Notes under the pieces: model-generated
Database searches by the model: none
Seen by the model: only the letters and a program-made list of their open reading frames with translations
What the model was told of the DNA's origin: nothing
Shown: one piece after another, positions 1 to 8,900 of the stretch
Layout of the letters: every line of letters starts with the position of its first letter
Position numbering within the stretch: the first letter of the stretch is position 1
Translations under genes and position numbers: made by a program
Origin: JBMYQA01 sp049600855
GTDB lineage: Bacteria > Bacteroidota > Bacteroidia > Cytophagales > Flammeovirgaceae
Direction: 5' to 3'
NCBI GenBank assembly: GCA_049600855.1
Contig: JBMYQA010000091.1
Location: forward strand, 1-20,122
Length of the DNA: 20,122 nucleotides

Positions 1-89
1 CTTGTACGCGTTCCGGCATAGCCTTTTTTTAAGAATATTGTTTTAGCCGCTGACTTGATTTTTTCTTCTGTAGATATCTCTTTGCTCAT
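1..89 (-). CDS. TetR-family transcriptional regulator, N-terminal fragment (gene runs off the window edge)
   Basis: Only the first 29 codons lie in the window; the gene continues beyond base 1. The visible peptide begins MSKEIST and holds the first helix of a TetR DNA-binding domain: the pattern K-I-x-x-A-A-x-x-x-F-x-x-K-G-Y-x-G-T-R-T is the typical start of the family, just before the helix-turn-helix. The start at base 89 is supported by a promoter and a palindrome directly upstream. TetR proteins are usually repressors that bind such palindromes and release them on binding a small ligand. It follows the sugar transporter gene in the same direction, but the separate promoter suggests its own transcription unit. 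The ligand and regulated genes cannot be told from this fragment. Confidence 0.8.
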   Translation of the reverse strand, partial: MSKEISTEEKIKSAAKTIFLKKGYAGTRT

Positions 90-110
90 AATTACTATTG
101 GTTGATGTTA

Positions 111-142
111 CAAAGTAAAGTTATATTTCCGATTTAATCAAA
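111..142 (-). promoter_or_regulatory. Predicted promoter of the TetR-family gene
   Basis: On the minus strand a TTTG (-33 box, bases 142 to 139) is followed after 20 bases by TTACTTTG (-7 box, bases 118 to 111), one mismatch from the Bacteroidota consensus TAnnTTTG. The start codon lies about 22 bases past the -7 box. The -33 box sits inside the 22-bp palindrome at 131 to 152. Confidence 0.5.
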
Positions 143-152
143 TGATTAAATC
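131..152. promoter_or_regulatory. Perfect 22-bp palindrome, probable TetR operator
   Basis: The arms GATTTAATCA and TGATTAAATC are exact reverse complements separated by AA. The palindrome covers the predicted -33 box of the TetR-family gene, so a bound repressor would exclude RNA polymerase. Size, symmetry and position fit an autoregulatory TetR operator. The assignment is inferred from location; the site is AT-rich. Confidence 0.6.
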
Positions 153-279
153 AAAAATATAATTTCTTAAGCTAACTAACTCAAGGCAAACGAGCATTAG
201 CTATCAAACAAAAAACGAAAGCTTTGTAGTTATTGACGAGGCGTTTGATTGGCTCCAACAAACCAGCTTGATTATTTAC

Positions 280-1611
280 TTAATTTTCACCACTCACCTG
301 CTTTTTCGCATTGCGATAGCCGAAAAACAAAATATAACTGTAACACACCATAATAAATAACAGGGCTTGCTTAAAGCCGATGCCATCTACAAAGCTTCCA
401 AACAGTGGCGGAATGATGGCACCTCCTACAATAGCCATGCAGAGCAAGCCCGAACCGTTTGGTTTTAGCTCTCCCAAACCATCAATAGACAGGGTAAAAA
501 TGGTTGGGAACATGATGGAGTTGAACAAGCCAACGGCCAAAATCGCCCACATGGAAACTAGCCCTGTAGTGTTGATGGAGGTGAAAATGAGTAAAATCGC
601 CATACTTGCAAATATCCCCAATACCATTCCTGGCTTCAAGATTTTCGTAAGGTAAGCACCAATAAATCGCCCTACCATTGCACCCGACCAATAAAAGGTG
701 ACAAAGACTCCAACAATGGCTTTTCCATCTTTTTCTGCCAGCTCAGCATTCAAAATACCTTGGGCAATGGATTTCATGAATTCCGTGTTTTTAATGACTT
801 CCACTAAATTCATATCTAAAAAATAGTTGACCAAGTAACTGCCAATCGCCACTTCTGCCCCTACGTAAAAGAAGATTCCCAATACACCAAACATCAAGTT
901 TTTTTGCTGAAATGCCGCAGCATAAGAACCCGTTGCGTTTTCGCTAATCAGCTCAGGGAGTTTGGCGAAAAAGAAAATACCAGCGATACAGGCGATAAAA
1001 ATGGCTAATCCTAAAAAAGGCGTTTGAACGGCTGCTGCTTCTGAAATTAAATAGGCTTCTTTAGCCGCTTCGCTCAATGCCTTAATTTCTTCTTCTGTTT
1101 TGATGGTATCACTTAAAATAAACAACGCACCCACGGCAGGAGCAATAGCAGTTCCCAATGAATTAAATGCCTGTGAGAGGTTTAACCGACTCGAAGCCCC
1201 ATCTTCCCTGCCCAATACTGCGACAAAAGGATTTGCCGCAACTTGCAAAATCGTCATCCCTCCTGCTAAAATGAAATAGGCTAACATAAAAATGCCAAAT
1301 ACGCGAAACGATGCCGCTGGGTAAAACAGTAAACAACCGACACCCATGGTGAGTAAGCCTAAAATAATACCACGCTTATAACCAATCTTTGAGAGGATAT
1401 AACCTGCGGGAACCGACAACACGAAATACGCTCCAAAAAAAGCGAACTGTACCAAGCCTGCTTGGAAATAAGTTAAGGTAAATAATTCCCTTAATCGTGG
1501 AATGAGGGAATCGACCAATACAGTGATAAACCCCCACAGGAAAAATAAGGTGGTTAATAAAATAAAGGAAGAACGGTAATTCGTTTCTTGTTTCATTGGA
1601 TACTTACGCAC
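280..1611 (-). CDS. Sugar MFS transporter, FucP/GluP type
   Basis: A 443-residue, strongly hydrophobic protein with about twelve predicted membrane segments. It belongs to the sugar:H+ symporter branch that includes FucP (L-fucose) and GluP (glucose/galactose) in the inner membrane. Family signatures are FFLWGFITVLVDSLIP (residues 23 to 38; D34 aligns with the conserved Asp of helix 1), the loop GYILSKIGYKRG (70 to 81), QVAANPFVAVLG (123 to 134) and SRLNLSQAFNSLGT (141 to 154). FucP has Glu where this protein has Gln123; as I recall, Gln is usual in the GluP-like subgroup, so the substrate is more likely glucose, galactose or an amino sugar than fucose. An alternative start is the second Met at base 1596, which would remove five residues. 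No adjacent sugar-catabolic gene narrows the substrate. Confidence 0.85.
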   Translation of the reverse strand: MRKYPMKQETNYRSSFILLTTLFFLWGFITVLVDSLIPRLRELFTLTYFQAGLVQFAFFGAYFVLSVPAGYILSKIGYKRGIILGLLTMGVGCLLFYPAASFRVFGIFMLAYFILAGGMTILQVAANPFVAVLGREDGASSRLNLSQAFNSLGTAIAPAVGALFILSDTIKTEEEIKALSEAAKEAYLISEAAAVQTPFLGLAIFIACIAGIFFFAKLPELISENATGSYAAAFQQKNLMFGVLGIFFYVGAEVAIGSYLVNYFLDMNLVEVIKNTEFMKSIAQGILNAELAEKDGKAIVGVFVTFYWSGAMVGRFIGAYLTKILKPGMVLGIFASMAILLIFTSINTTGLVSMWAILAVGLFNSIMFPTIFTLSIDGLGELKPNGSGLLCMAIVGGAIIPPLFGSFVDGIGFKQALLFIMVCYSYILFFGYRNAKKQVSGEN

Positions 1612-1850
1612 TATGGTTGAAAAGGCTGGTTAAACACTAGGAAACCGTACTTCTGCTCGATCAACAACTCCCTAATGTGAGCCGAAAATAACCCGATGTT
1701 AAAAAGTATCCAAACAACCTGCAGTATAACTTAACGCATGAGCCGCCTCAGCAATACAAGAACATCCCGATGGAATTGCGGTCATTTATAAAAATATCAC
1801 CAAAAAAGCTTGGTAGAATTCTAGGAATATGTAATTTAGTGCAGGGAAAT

Positions 1851-1883
1851 AAAAAAAGCCTGATATCAACAATATCAGGCTTT
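1851..1883 (-). terminator. Intrinsic terminator downstream of the M28 peptidase gene
   Basis: Bases 1855 to 1866 and 1872 to 1883 form a perfect 12-bp stem (AAAGCCTGATAT / ATATCAGGCTTT) with a 5-base loop. Read on the minus strand, the stem ends in a run of seven T (three in the stem, four beyond). It lies about 200 bases past the stop codon of the minus-strand peptidase gene. Confidence 0.75.
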
Positions 1884-2045
1884 CCCAAACTATGGAAAAT
1901 TATTCACGTTACTAATGCAACTGAAAATGTGTAAATCCCGAAACTAACTAAGATTTACATGTTTATAGACGCAAGCATTGAGCCAAAAGTTTCTTGGTTA
2001 ACGCATCATTAACAAGAATTTATATTCTCTCAAAGTAAGATATTT

Positions 2046-2073
2046 AACCTCTTGAAATTATCAAGAGGTTTTT
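2046..2073 (+). terminator. Hairpin with plus-strand T tract
   Basis: The arms AACCTCTTGA (2046 to 2055) and TCAAGAGGTT (2061 to 2070) are exact reverse complements with a 5-base loop, followed on the plus strand by TTT (five T in all). It sits just after the stop codon of the minus-strand peptidase gene but has no T tract in that direction. It therefore looks like a terminator for an unseen plus-strand transcript, or a hairpin protecting the mRNA end. Confidence 0.45.
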
Positions 2074-2083
2074 ACTTTAAGCA

Positions 2084-3076
2084 CTACCTCGGTAAATTCT
2101 GATCAAACTCTCCTACGATATCTATCACAAAATCAACCACATCTAAATAGAATTCAAGGTTAATTTTTTCGAAATCATCTGTTGGCTTATGGTAATCGGA
2201 ATGATCTTCTACCCCAAAATAGATGTAAGGAATTCCTTTCTTAAAAAATGGGGCATGATCCGAAGACTTCGTCCAATCTTGTGGATCTGCTTTGGATTTA
2301 CGCGGTTGATCGTGCCCAAACTGCACCAGAACGTGAGGGTTTTGTTGATTGATTTTCTCAATCATGGGTTTCAGCGCAGGAAAATGATAAGTCCCACTGG
2401 CGTAAAGCTCACGGTTTGGATTTCGACTGATCATATCCATATTAATCAGACAACGCATATTTTTCAAGTCAAATAAAGGAATTTTGGCAAAGTGATAAGA
2501 ACCCTGTAATCCCCTTTCTTCTGCATCAAAAGCTAAAAATACGATCGAATGTAACGGTTGGTTCTTGGCATAATATGCTGCTGCTCCTAATAAACCACCA
2601 ACGCCAGACGCGTTATCGTCTGCGCCATTGTAAATGAGTCCATTTTTTATGCCTTCATGATCGTAATGAGCAGCTAGGGCGATAAAGGAATCTGGATATT
2701 TAGAACCTTTGATGTAACCTACAATATTTTTCCCAATCTTATCCTCCCGATCAATCACACATTCAAACGCTTGCTCGTAACTCTCTCCAAAAGGCAATAA
2801 ACCAAGCGTTTTAAACTGTTCTATTAAGAAAGCTTGAGCCTTCAAATTACCCGCTTCTCCCGTCTTCCTTCCTTCAAACTCATCTGATGAGAGCGTTTTA
2901 AGCGCATTTATTACCAACGTACTATCTACCTTATCGCGATCGTGCTTTTGGGTAATTGCCTCTTTTTCTATTTTTTTTTGCTGAGTAGTTTCTGTATTTA
3001 AGTTAGCCTCATTAGAGGTCGATTTACACGAGAATGCCAAAATAATGAATAGGGTAAAATAATGATATATTTTCAT
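2084..3076 (-). CDS. M28-family zinc metallopeptidase, lipoprotein
   Basis: A 330-residue exported peptidase of the M28 (aminopeptidase Y / Q) superfamily, probably removing N-terminal residues from peptides outside the cytoplasm. The start at 3076 (MKIYHYFTLF) gives a short signal peptide ending in a lipobox-like AFSC with the lipid-carrying Cys at residue 17. The same frame stays open for 58 more codons upstream, which would bury the signal peptide, so I reject the longer start. The co-catalytic zinc set is complete: H137 (AAHYDH), D153 (GADDN), the E186/E187 pair (DAEERG; general base and ligand), D214 (NMDMISRN) and H296 (DYHKPTDD). It lies 184 bases downstream of the epimerase gene on the same strand. 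Substrate specificity cannot be read from the sequence. Confidence 0.9.
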   Translation of the reverse strand: MKIYHYFTLFIILAFSCKSTSNEANLNTETTQQKKIEKEAITQKHDRDKVDSTLVINALKTLSSDEFEGRKTGEAGNLKAQAFLIEQFKTLGLLPFGESYEQAFECVIDREDKIGKNIVGYIKGSKYPDSFIALAAHYDHEGIKNGLIYNGADDNASGVGGLLGAAAYYAKNQPLHSIVFLAFDAEERGLQGSYHFAKIPLFDLKNMRCLINMDMISRNPNRELYASGTYHFPALKPMIEKINQQNPHVLVQFGHDQPRKSKADPQDWTKSSDHAPFFKKGIPYIYFGVEDHSDYHKPTDDFEKINLEFYLDVVDFVIDIVGEFDQNLPR

Positions 3077-3260
3077 AGTGGTGTATGTGTTTAGCTGGTG
3101 TTTTAAAGGAACAAATCTCAATAGCTGTTCTAACGCAGAAACCGTACAAAGCTTTAACGCTGCCACTCGTAGTAGCGTGTTCCTTGATTCAGAAAATTTG
3201 ACTTGGTACAATATAAAGTGCTTAGTACTAGTAAAATGTACGCTACGCACAAGATATCAA

Positions 3261-3923
3261 CTAAACAGCTACTGAAGTATTTCTTAGATTTGAAATCGTA
3301 GCAAGCGGATCAGCAGACTTAAAGACAAAACTTCCTGCTACTAAAATACTGGCTCCTGCCTCAATCAACTTTGGTGCATTCCCCTGATTAACTCCGCCAT
3401 CAATCTCAATACGCGCATGACTACCTGTTCGATCTATCAATTCTTTCAACTCCCCAACCTTAGCATAGGTATGCTCAATAAACTTTTGTCCGCCAAAACC
3501 TGGGTTTACAGACATCAAACACACAAAATCTATATCTCGAATGATGTCTTTTAATACCGCAATTGGTGTATGTGGGTTCAATGCCACACCAGCTAAGCAA
3601 TCCAATTCTTTAATTTGATAGATGTTTCGATGCAAGTGTGGACAAGCTTCTGCATGCACTGAAATGCTACTCGCTCCTGCTTTTTTGAAATCAGCCACAT
3701 ATTTTTCGGGCTCAACAATCATCAAATGCACGTCTAAAGGCTTTTGCGCATGCTTATGAATGGCTGCGCAGACAGGCAGTCCAAAAGAGATGTTTGGCAC
3801 AAAACGACCATCCATGATATCAATGTGAATCCATTCCGCCTCACTTTGATTGAGCATTTCTACTTCAGTTTGTAAATTGGCAAAGTCAGCGGCGAGAATA
3901 GATGGGGCAATAATTAAAGACAT
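3261..3923 (-). CDS. rpe: Ribulose-phosphate 3-epimerase
   Basis: A cytoplasmic TIM-barrel enzyme of the pentose phosphate pathway interconverting D-ribulose 5-phosphate and D-xylulose 5-phosphate. The 220 residues match the usual family length. Signatures are APSILAADFANL (6 to 17), HIDIMDGRFVPN (33 to 44; metal ligands H33 and D35), VHLMIVEPE (65 to 73; H66), LMSVNPGFGGQKF (136 to 148) and IEIDGGVN (172 to 179; D175 is catalytic and metal-binding), with the phosphate-binding AGASILVAGS near 189 to 198. The start at 3923 (MSLIIAPS) is where family members begin; the frame extends 35 codons further upstream without homology-like sequence. It is divergent from pruA. Confidence 0.96.
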   Translation of the reverse strand: MSLIIAPSILAADFANLQTEVEMLNQSEAEWIHIDIMDGRFVPNISFGLPVCAAIHKHAQKPLDVHLMIVEPEKYVADFKKAGASSISVHAEACPHLHRNIYQIKELDCLAGVALNPHTPIAVLKDIIRDIDFVCLMSVNPGFGGQKFIEHTYAKVGELKELIDRTGSHARIEIDGGVNQGNAPKLIEAGASILVAGSFVFKSADPLATISNLRNTSVAV

Positions 3924-4114
3924 GTTTATTGAGAGATTAGGGGATGAAACTTTCTTTAAAGCACTTATTGTTAAGGGAATAATCAACCCTATGGTTAGAC
4001 TCCAATAACAACAACATTCACGACTCAAGCTTGGTTAGAATTGAACTAATACAAAATAAGCATATTTTGATACCATTTTAACCTTGAGTTTTTTACCTAT
4101 TTTAAAATTTTGCG

Positions 4115-4122
4115 CAAAGATA
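4115..4122 (-). promoter_or_regulatory. Candidate -7 box for rpe
   Basis: On the minus strand this reads TATCTTTG, an exact match to TAnnTTTG. A TTTG lies 23 bases further upstream (4146 to 4149), slightly longer spacing than usual. It would give a leader of about 180 bases before rpe, so the assignment is tentative. Confidence 0.35.
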
Positions 4123-4150
4123 GCCGATTCCACTTGATAAAAGCTCAAAC

Positions 4151-4183
4151 TTAGAGGGGAATTCGACAAAAAGCTTATTTTTG
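4151..4183 (+). promoter_or_regulatory. Predicted promoter of pruA
   Basis: TATTTTTG at 4176 to 4183 matches the Bacteroidota -7 consensus TAnnTTTG exactly. TTAG at 4151 to 4154 (one mismatch to TTTG) stands 21 bases upstream as the -33 element. Transcription would start near 4190, about 70 bases before the pruA start codon. The divergent rpe box lies within 70 bases, so the two genes may share this control region. Confidence 0.5.
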
Positions 4184-4259
4184 CGAGCAATTCAGTTGCT
4201 TCATCAACGAGCAACAACATACAACATCTTGATTAGTAATCCTTAAAATAAACAACATT

Positions 4260-5891
4260 ATGCTGAAAGGATTTTTTAATGTACCTACACCTAAGAACGA
4301 ACCTGTTCTTTCATATAAACCTGGTTCTCCTGAAAAAGCTGCTTTAAAGGCTACTTTAGCAGAAATGCGAGCCAAACAAGTAGATGTACCCATGTACATT
4401 GGCGGTCAGGAAATCCGTACGGATAAGAAAGTCGTAATCGCTCCTCCACATGACCACCAACACATTTTAGGTCATTTTCATGAAGGAGATGCCAGTCATG
4501 TAGCGCAAGCCATCAAAGCTGCTTTGGGCGCAAAAGAGGCTTGGGAAAATTTAGGTTGGGAACACCGCGCAAGTATTTTCTTAAAAGCTGCCGATTTAAT
4601 TGCAGGTCCTTACCGTGCTAAAATGAATGCGGCTACGATGTTAGCACAATCAAAAACGGCTTACCAAGCGGAAATTGATGCAGCATGTGAAATTATCGAT
4701 TTCTTGCGTTTCAATGTAAAATACATGACGGACATTTACCAAGAGCAACCCGATTCTTCCGATGGTATCTGGAACCGTTTAGAGCAACGTCCGTTAGAAG
4801 GTTTTGTATTTGCGATTACTCCATTCAACTTTACAGCGATTGCAGGTAACTTGCCTGCTGCTCCTGCCATGATGGGTAATACGGTAGTATGGAAAGCTGC
4901 TTCTACCCAAATCTATTCTGCTCAGGTACTGATGGAAGTATTCCAAGAAGCAGGTGTTCCTGATGGAGTAATTAACCTCATTTACGTAGATGGCCCTACT
5001 GCTGGTGATGTGGTGTTTAATCATGCCGATTTTGCTGGTTTGCACTTTACAGGAAGTACTGGTGTATTCCGTCATTTATGGAAAACCATTGGAGCAAACA
5101 TTGCCAAGTATAAAACTTACCCACGCATTGTCGGCGAAACTGGCGGTAAAGACTATGTAATTGCGCACAAATCGGCTGACGCAAAAGAATTGGCAACGGC
5201 ATTGGTGCGTGGCGCTTTCGAATTCCAAGGTCAAAAGTGTTCTGCTGCATCAAGGGCTTACATTCCTTCTAACCTTTGGGAAGATGTAAAAAAATACATG
5301 GTTGAGGATTTGGCAAGCATCAAAATGGGTGGCCCTGAGGATTTCCGCAACTTCGTTACCGCAGTAATTGACGAGCGCTCATTCGATAAAATTACTGGCT
5401 ACATTGACGCCGCTAAAAATGACCCACTCGTAGAAGTAGTTGCTGGTGGAGGTTACGATAAATCGAAGGGATATTTCATTGAACCAACCATTTTAAGAGC
5501 AGAAGACAATCAGTATCGCACAATGTGTGAAGAAATCTTCGGCCCGGTATTAACGATATTTGTTTACCAAGAAGAATTATTCGAAGAAGCGCTTTACTTG
5601 GTCGATTCTACTTCGGATTATGCCTTAACGGGTTCCATCTTCTCAAAAGATCGGTATGCGATTGAGTTGGCATCGAAGAAATTGAGAAATGCATCAGGTA
5701 ACTTCTACATCAACGATAAGCCTACCGGTGCTGTAGTAGGTCAACAACCTTTCGGTGGCGCGAGAGCTTCGGGCACTAACGACAAAGCAGGTTCTGCCTT
5801 GAACTTATTGCGTTGGGTATCGCCAAGAACTATCAAGGAAACCTTCGTTCCTCCAACCGATTACCGTTATCCATTTATGGATGAGGAATAG
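4260..5891 (+). CDS. pruA: L-glutamate gamma-semialdehyde dehydrogenase (1-pyrroline-5-carboxylate dehydrogenase)
   Basis: A 543-residue NAD+-dependent aldehyde dehydrogenase catalysing the second step of proline degradation, oxidising glutamate semialdehyde to glutamate in the cytoplasm. The N-terminal leader (NVPTPKNEPVLSYKPGSPE) and overall length are typical of the group-1 enzyme shared by eukaryotes and Bacteroidota. It is a monofunctional protein, not the fused PutA. The aldehyde dehydrogenase core is intact: ITPFNFTAIAGN (186 to 197), GNTVVWKAAS (206 to 215), FTGSTGVF (263 to 270), general base E293 in GETGGKD, and nucleophile C327 in FQGQKCSAAS. The C-terminal PFGGARASGTNDKAGS segment is also characteristic. 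Proline dehydrogenase is not in the window. It converges on the 1086-aa gene. Confidence 0.95.
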   Translation: MLKGFFNVPTPKNEPVLSYKPGSPEKAALKATLAEMRAKQVDVPMYIGGQEIRTDKKVVIAPPHDHQHILGHFHEGDASHVAQAIKAALGAKEAWENLGWEHRASIFLKAADLIAGPYRAKMNAATMLAQSKTAYQAEIDAACEIIDFLRFNVKYMTDIYQEQPDSSDGIWNRLEQRPLEGFVFAITPFNFTAIAGNLPAAPAMMGNTVVWKAASTQIYSAQVLMEVFQEAGVPDGVINLIYVDGPTAGDVVFNHADFAGLHFTGSTGVFRHLWKTIGANIAKYKTYPRIVGETGGKDYVIAHKSADAKELATALVRGAFEFQGQKCSAASRAYIPSNLWEDVKKYMVEDLASIKMGGPEDFRNFVTAVIDERSFDKITGYIDAAKNDPLVEVVAGGGYDKSKGYFIEPTILRAEDNQYRTMCEEIFGPVLTIFVYQEELFEEALYLVDSTSDYALTGSIFSKDRYAIELASKKLRNASGNFYINDKPTGAVVGQQPFGGARASGTNDKAGSALNLLRWVSPRTIKETFVPPTDYRYPFMDEE

Positions 5892-5908
5892 AAAATATTT
5901 TTTTTATT

Positions 5909-5944
5909 CAACAGCCAATCACGAGTGAGAGTGATTGGCTGTTG
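5909..5944. terminator. Perfect 14-bp hairpin between convergent genes
   Basis: CAACAGCCAATCAC (5909 to 5922) and GTGATTGGCTGTTG (5931 to 5944) are exact reverse complements with an 8-base loop. It sits between the ends of pruA and the 1086-aa gene. Neither strand has a proper T tract directly after the stem; the run of eight T (5898 to 5905) lies before it on the plus strand. It is probably a shared 3'-end hairpin rather than a textbook terminator. Confidence 0.5.
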
Positions 5945-5974
5945 TGGTTTATAGGTTTATGTATTACTTTCTTC

Positions 5975-8900
5975 TCAATGATCAGTCATTCTTAACACAG
6001 CAGCAGCGATTAAAGCATCCTGTATCACTGCTGCTCCTACCACATCTACTAACGCACCGAAAGGTTCTGGTAGTCCTCCACCAACCCCAATAAACTCGCT
6101 GATGAGTGCGCCACACTCAACATAATCAGATGCTTTTACCCAGTTATCATGCTCAATTTCACTAACGATACACACAGCCAATCGAGTGATGCCTAGACCA
6201 ACATCTATAAATCCTTGTAATGCAGCATTATTCCCAGAGAACTTACCATCTAAAACTAGGGTTGCCATACCAAGACCGAATGCCCCTCGTATGTATAAAA
6301 TTGCCATCAAATCAATTTGTGCAGCTGTTTTTGGGCCAGCAGAAAACTCCACCGTTTTTACAACAAAATCGAGGAATCTTGAAGCACTAAAAAGCGCTCC
6401 GAATACAGGTGGCAGTTTTATTCCAGCACCTTCACCACCAACCTCACGACTAATACCTAACAGGTGATTAATTGATGGCAAAATAGATAGCAGATTACTA
6501 GTAGCTGATAAACATTCGCTTATTTTTTTATCAGTAGTAACCATTTCTGCTTCCAACAAATTAGAGCTAGTTGAATAAGGAGATGAAGAAAGTAAAGAAA
6601 CCTGACAATTATGGTCATCAAAAGGCGCATGTCCATTCTTCAGTTCATACATTAAGGTAAAAGGTATTGCCATAATATAAGTCGCAACTTGGAACATACT
6701 AATTTCTTCTTCCAAGAAGAAAGATAAAATAGGAATGTCCCAAGGTTTTTCGAAAGGAGCTATAGGATCATTCAACATCGCGGTAATTTCCTCTATGATG
6801 CTGTCAATTAAACTTCCAGATACAACACCATCAATAAACTGCACAGGTTTGTCTGCGATAAACTCTACCAGTATGGTTTCAGGATAGTTCGTACCTTTTA
6901 GTAAGGTATAAAGATCAGTTGCATACCCCTTATGCGATTTGTTCAATTTCGCTAAAAGCTTTATTAGGCCGTTAGATGTCGAATGCTGATGACTGGCTGG
7001 TTGAAAAGGACTATGATGTGAGGTAACGGCATTTACTATCCATTCGAGTTTTTCTAATACCTCATTATGTGTTGGACTACTCGGTGTGCTTGTCGGTTGT
7101 CTGATACCAAGTTTATTAATTATTTCTGTTTTTATAGGCTCCAGCTTGTTAGTAACATTCTTTCTCCACCATACTTTACCTGTATGATCCCACATATCTT
7201 TCAGCTCATTCGCATAACGACTTTGCTCAAAATAATGCACTAAACCTTGTTGACGATCCGTAATAGATACCTCAATCGCTTTCGCTGAGTTTTTATAATT
7301 TTTCCAATCAAATAGAAATTTTAAAAGTTCAATGATCTTTTCCAGTTCAGCCCCAATCGCTTTAATGAGACCAACAATCATTTTTCCTAACTTTTCTGCT
7401 TCATCACAAACGAAATGAAAAAAACCTGCTTCTGTCTCAAGGAGTACGTGCACGGCTTTATCTACCAGATGTTCTACAGAATCTACTACTTTAATGGCAA
7501 GGCTTTTCATATCCTTCCAAGCATCATCCCACCAACTGCCTATTGATTCCACTTTATCCTCTACGCCAAAAATACCTTTTACTTTATCTGTTACCTTATC
7601 AACATGTTCCATTACATGGTCTGTCCAATGATCAGCGTCCTCTGATACTACATGTCTAGGTATTGGGGGGGCAGATTTCGCATGGGATAAGTGCTGCTTA
7701 AAATGTTGTAATACACTCTGTTGATCCGTATTCTGAGTGGTATTCTTTTTTTCATCAAAAGATAAAATAAGGTATTGATGAGTCATAGTTGCCCCTTCTA
7801 TTACCCGTTTGGTATGTGTAGCTAGCGCATCTTGTCTAACCGCATGGTTCATTGCTTTACCTAGGCTTTGCAGTGTACCTTGTACATGATCAAAGGTATC
7901 TTGCTTTAATCCTTTTACTACTTTTTTAGAAATTCCAAGGTGTTCTCGCTGTTGATATAAGGTCGTTTTATTGCCTAATGCATCTTTCAACTCCATTTTA
8001 CCCATGCGTTGATGTAAATCCATATCTGGACAAACCACTACAAGGTCATTTTCTCCCATTTTTTCATGCCAAATAAATAATTCTGGTAACATAAATCGAC
8101 CTCTTAACGAGTCAATCGTTTGTAGCACAGTTACCCTTTTAGTACTGCTGAGTGCTACTTTTAACCCATATTTTCCTAAACTAGCTGTATTTAGTGTTTT
8201 GGGGGCATAACCATTTTGGTTAACAATAATTACTTCGGTACGATCTTCACCTGTTGATAAATACAAATCTTGAATCCTAGGATGGGTAATGACAAATGTG
8301 GTACGCAGTACTGTTTTTTTACTAAATGAAGCTCCGTCTTCTGTTAGTGCATCTTCACTCCATGAATTGAAAACTTTTACTCCTGCCACATTATCGGGTA
8401 TTTGTTTACTAATAGTAAACTTAGTCATGCCATCCGTTTTCATCGGAGTGTTACTTCGGTGAGGATTTCCCTGATCATCTTCATAATCGATAATGGTATT
8501 AGGACCTAAGATATAAGAACAAATGGTAGTTCCTGTAACCAGCTCAACATCTTTACATGGTGTTTGGAAAAACCAGAAATTACCAGAAAAATTATCCTGA
8601 TCAAATACAATGACTTCGCCCTCTCTTAATTGGAAGCTACCATGATGAATGCGGTCTTCAAAAGGGCAGTTAGGCAGCAATACGTAGCTATTGGAACTCG
8701 ATTCTTTAAAACCCGCTGTAAATGTTCGAAACTGGGAATAAGTGACTGAAGGTGGATCGCCATCTGCATTGTGATCTTGCATTCCTTTAGTCAAAAAGTA
8801 ATATAATGGTAATTCTGAATGACCTACAGGGCATGCTTTGTAAATTGAATGTGTTTGTAATGCCAAGTATTTACCTACTGTATTCGTATATATTACCTTA

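Larger units (their letters stand above)
1612..2083. other. Intergenic region without a gene, rich in hairpins
   Basis: I see no coding region in these 472 bases. The half next to the transporter start (1612 to 1840) shows no convincing promoter. The other half holds four inverted repeats: a minus-strand terminator (1851 to 1883), a pair with 8-base arms (1930 to 1937 and 1952 to 1959), a pair TTCTTGGTTAA / TTAACAAGAA (1991 to 2001 and 2009 to 2018, one bulged base), and a plus-strand terminator-like hairpin (2046 to 2073). It may be only a 3' region of the peptidase transcript, or it may encode a small structured RNA. Confidence 0.5.

Noticed and set aside
3077..3250. A 58-codon in-frame N-terminal extension of the M28 peptidase.
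   Set aside because: It would bury the signal peptide and lipobox that begin at base 3076, and the extra sequence has no exported-protein character.
3924..4028. A 35-codon in-frame extension of ribulose-phosphate 3-epimerase.
   Set aside because: The family starts at the MSLIIAPS position, and the extension is Cys- and Leu-rich without family likeness.
5898..5905. Run of eight T after pruA as an intrinsic terminator tail.
   Set aside because: It lies before, not after, the hairpin on the plus strand, and becomes an A run on the minus strand.
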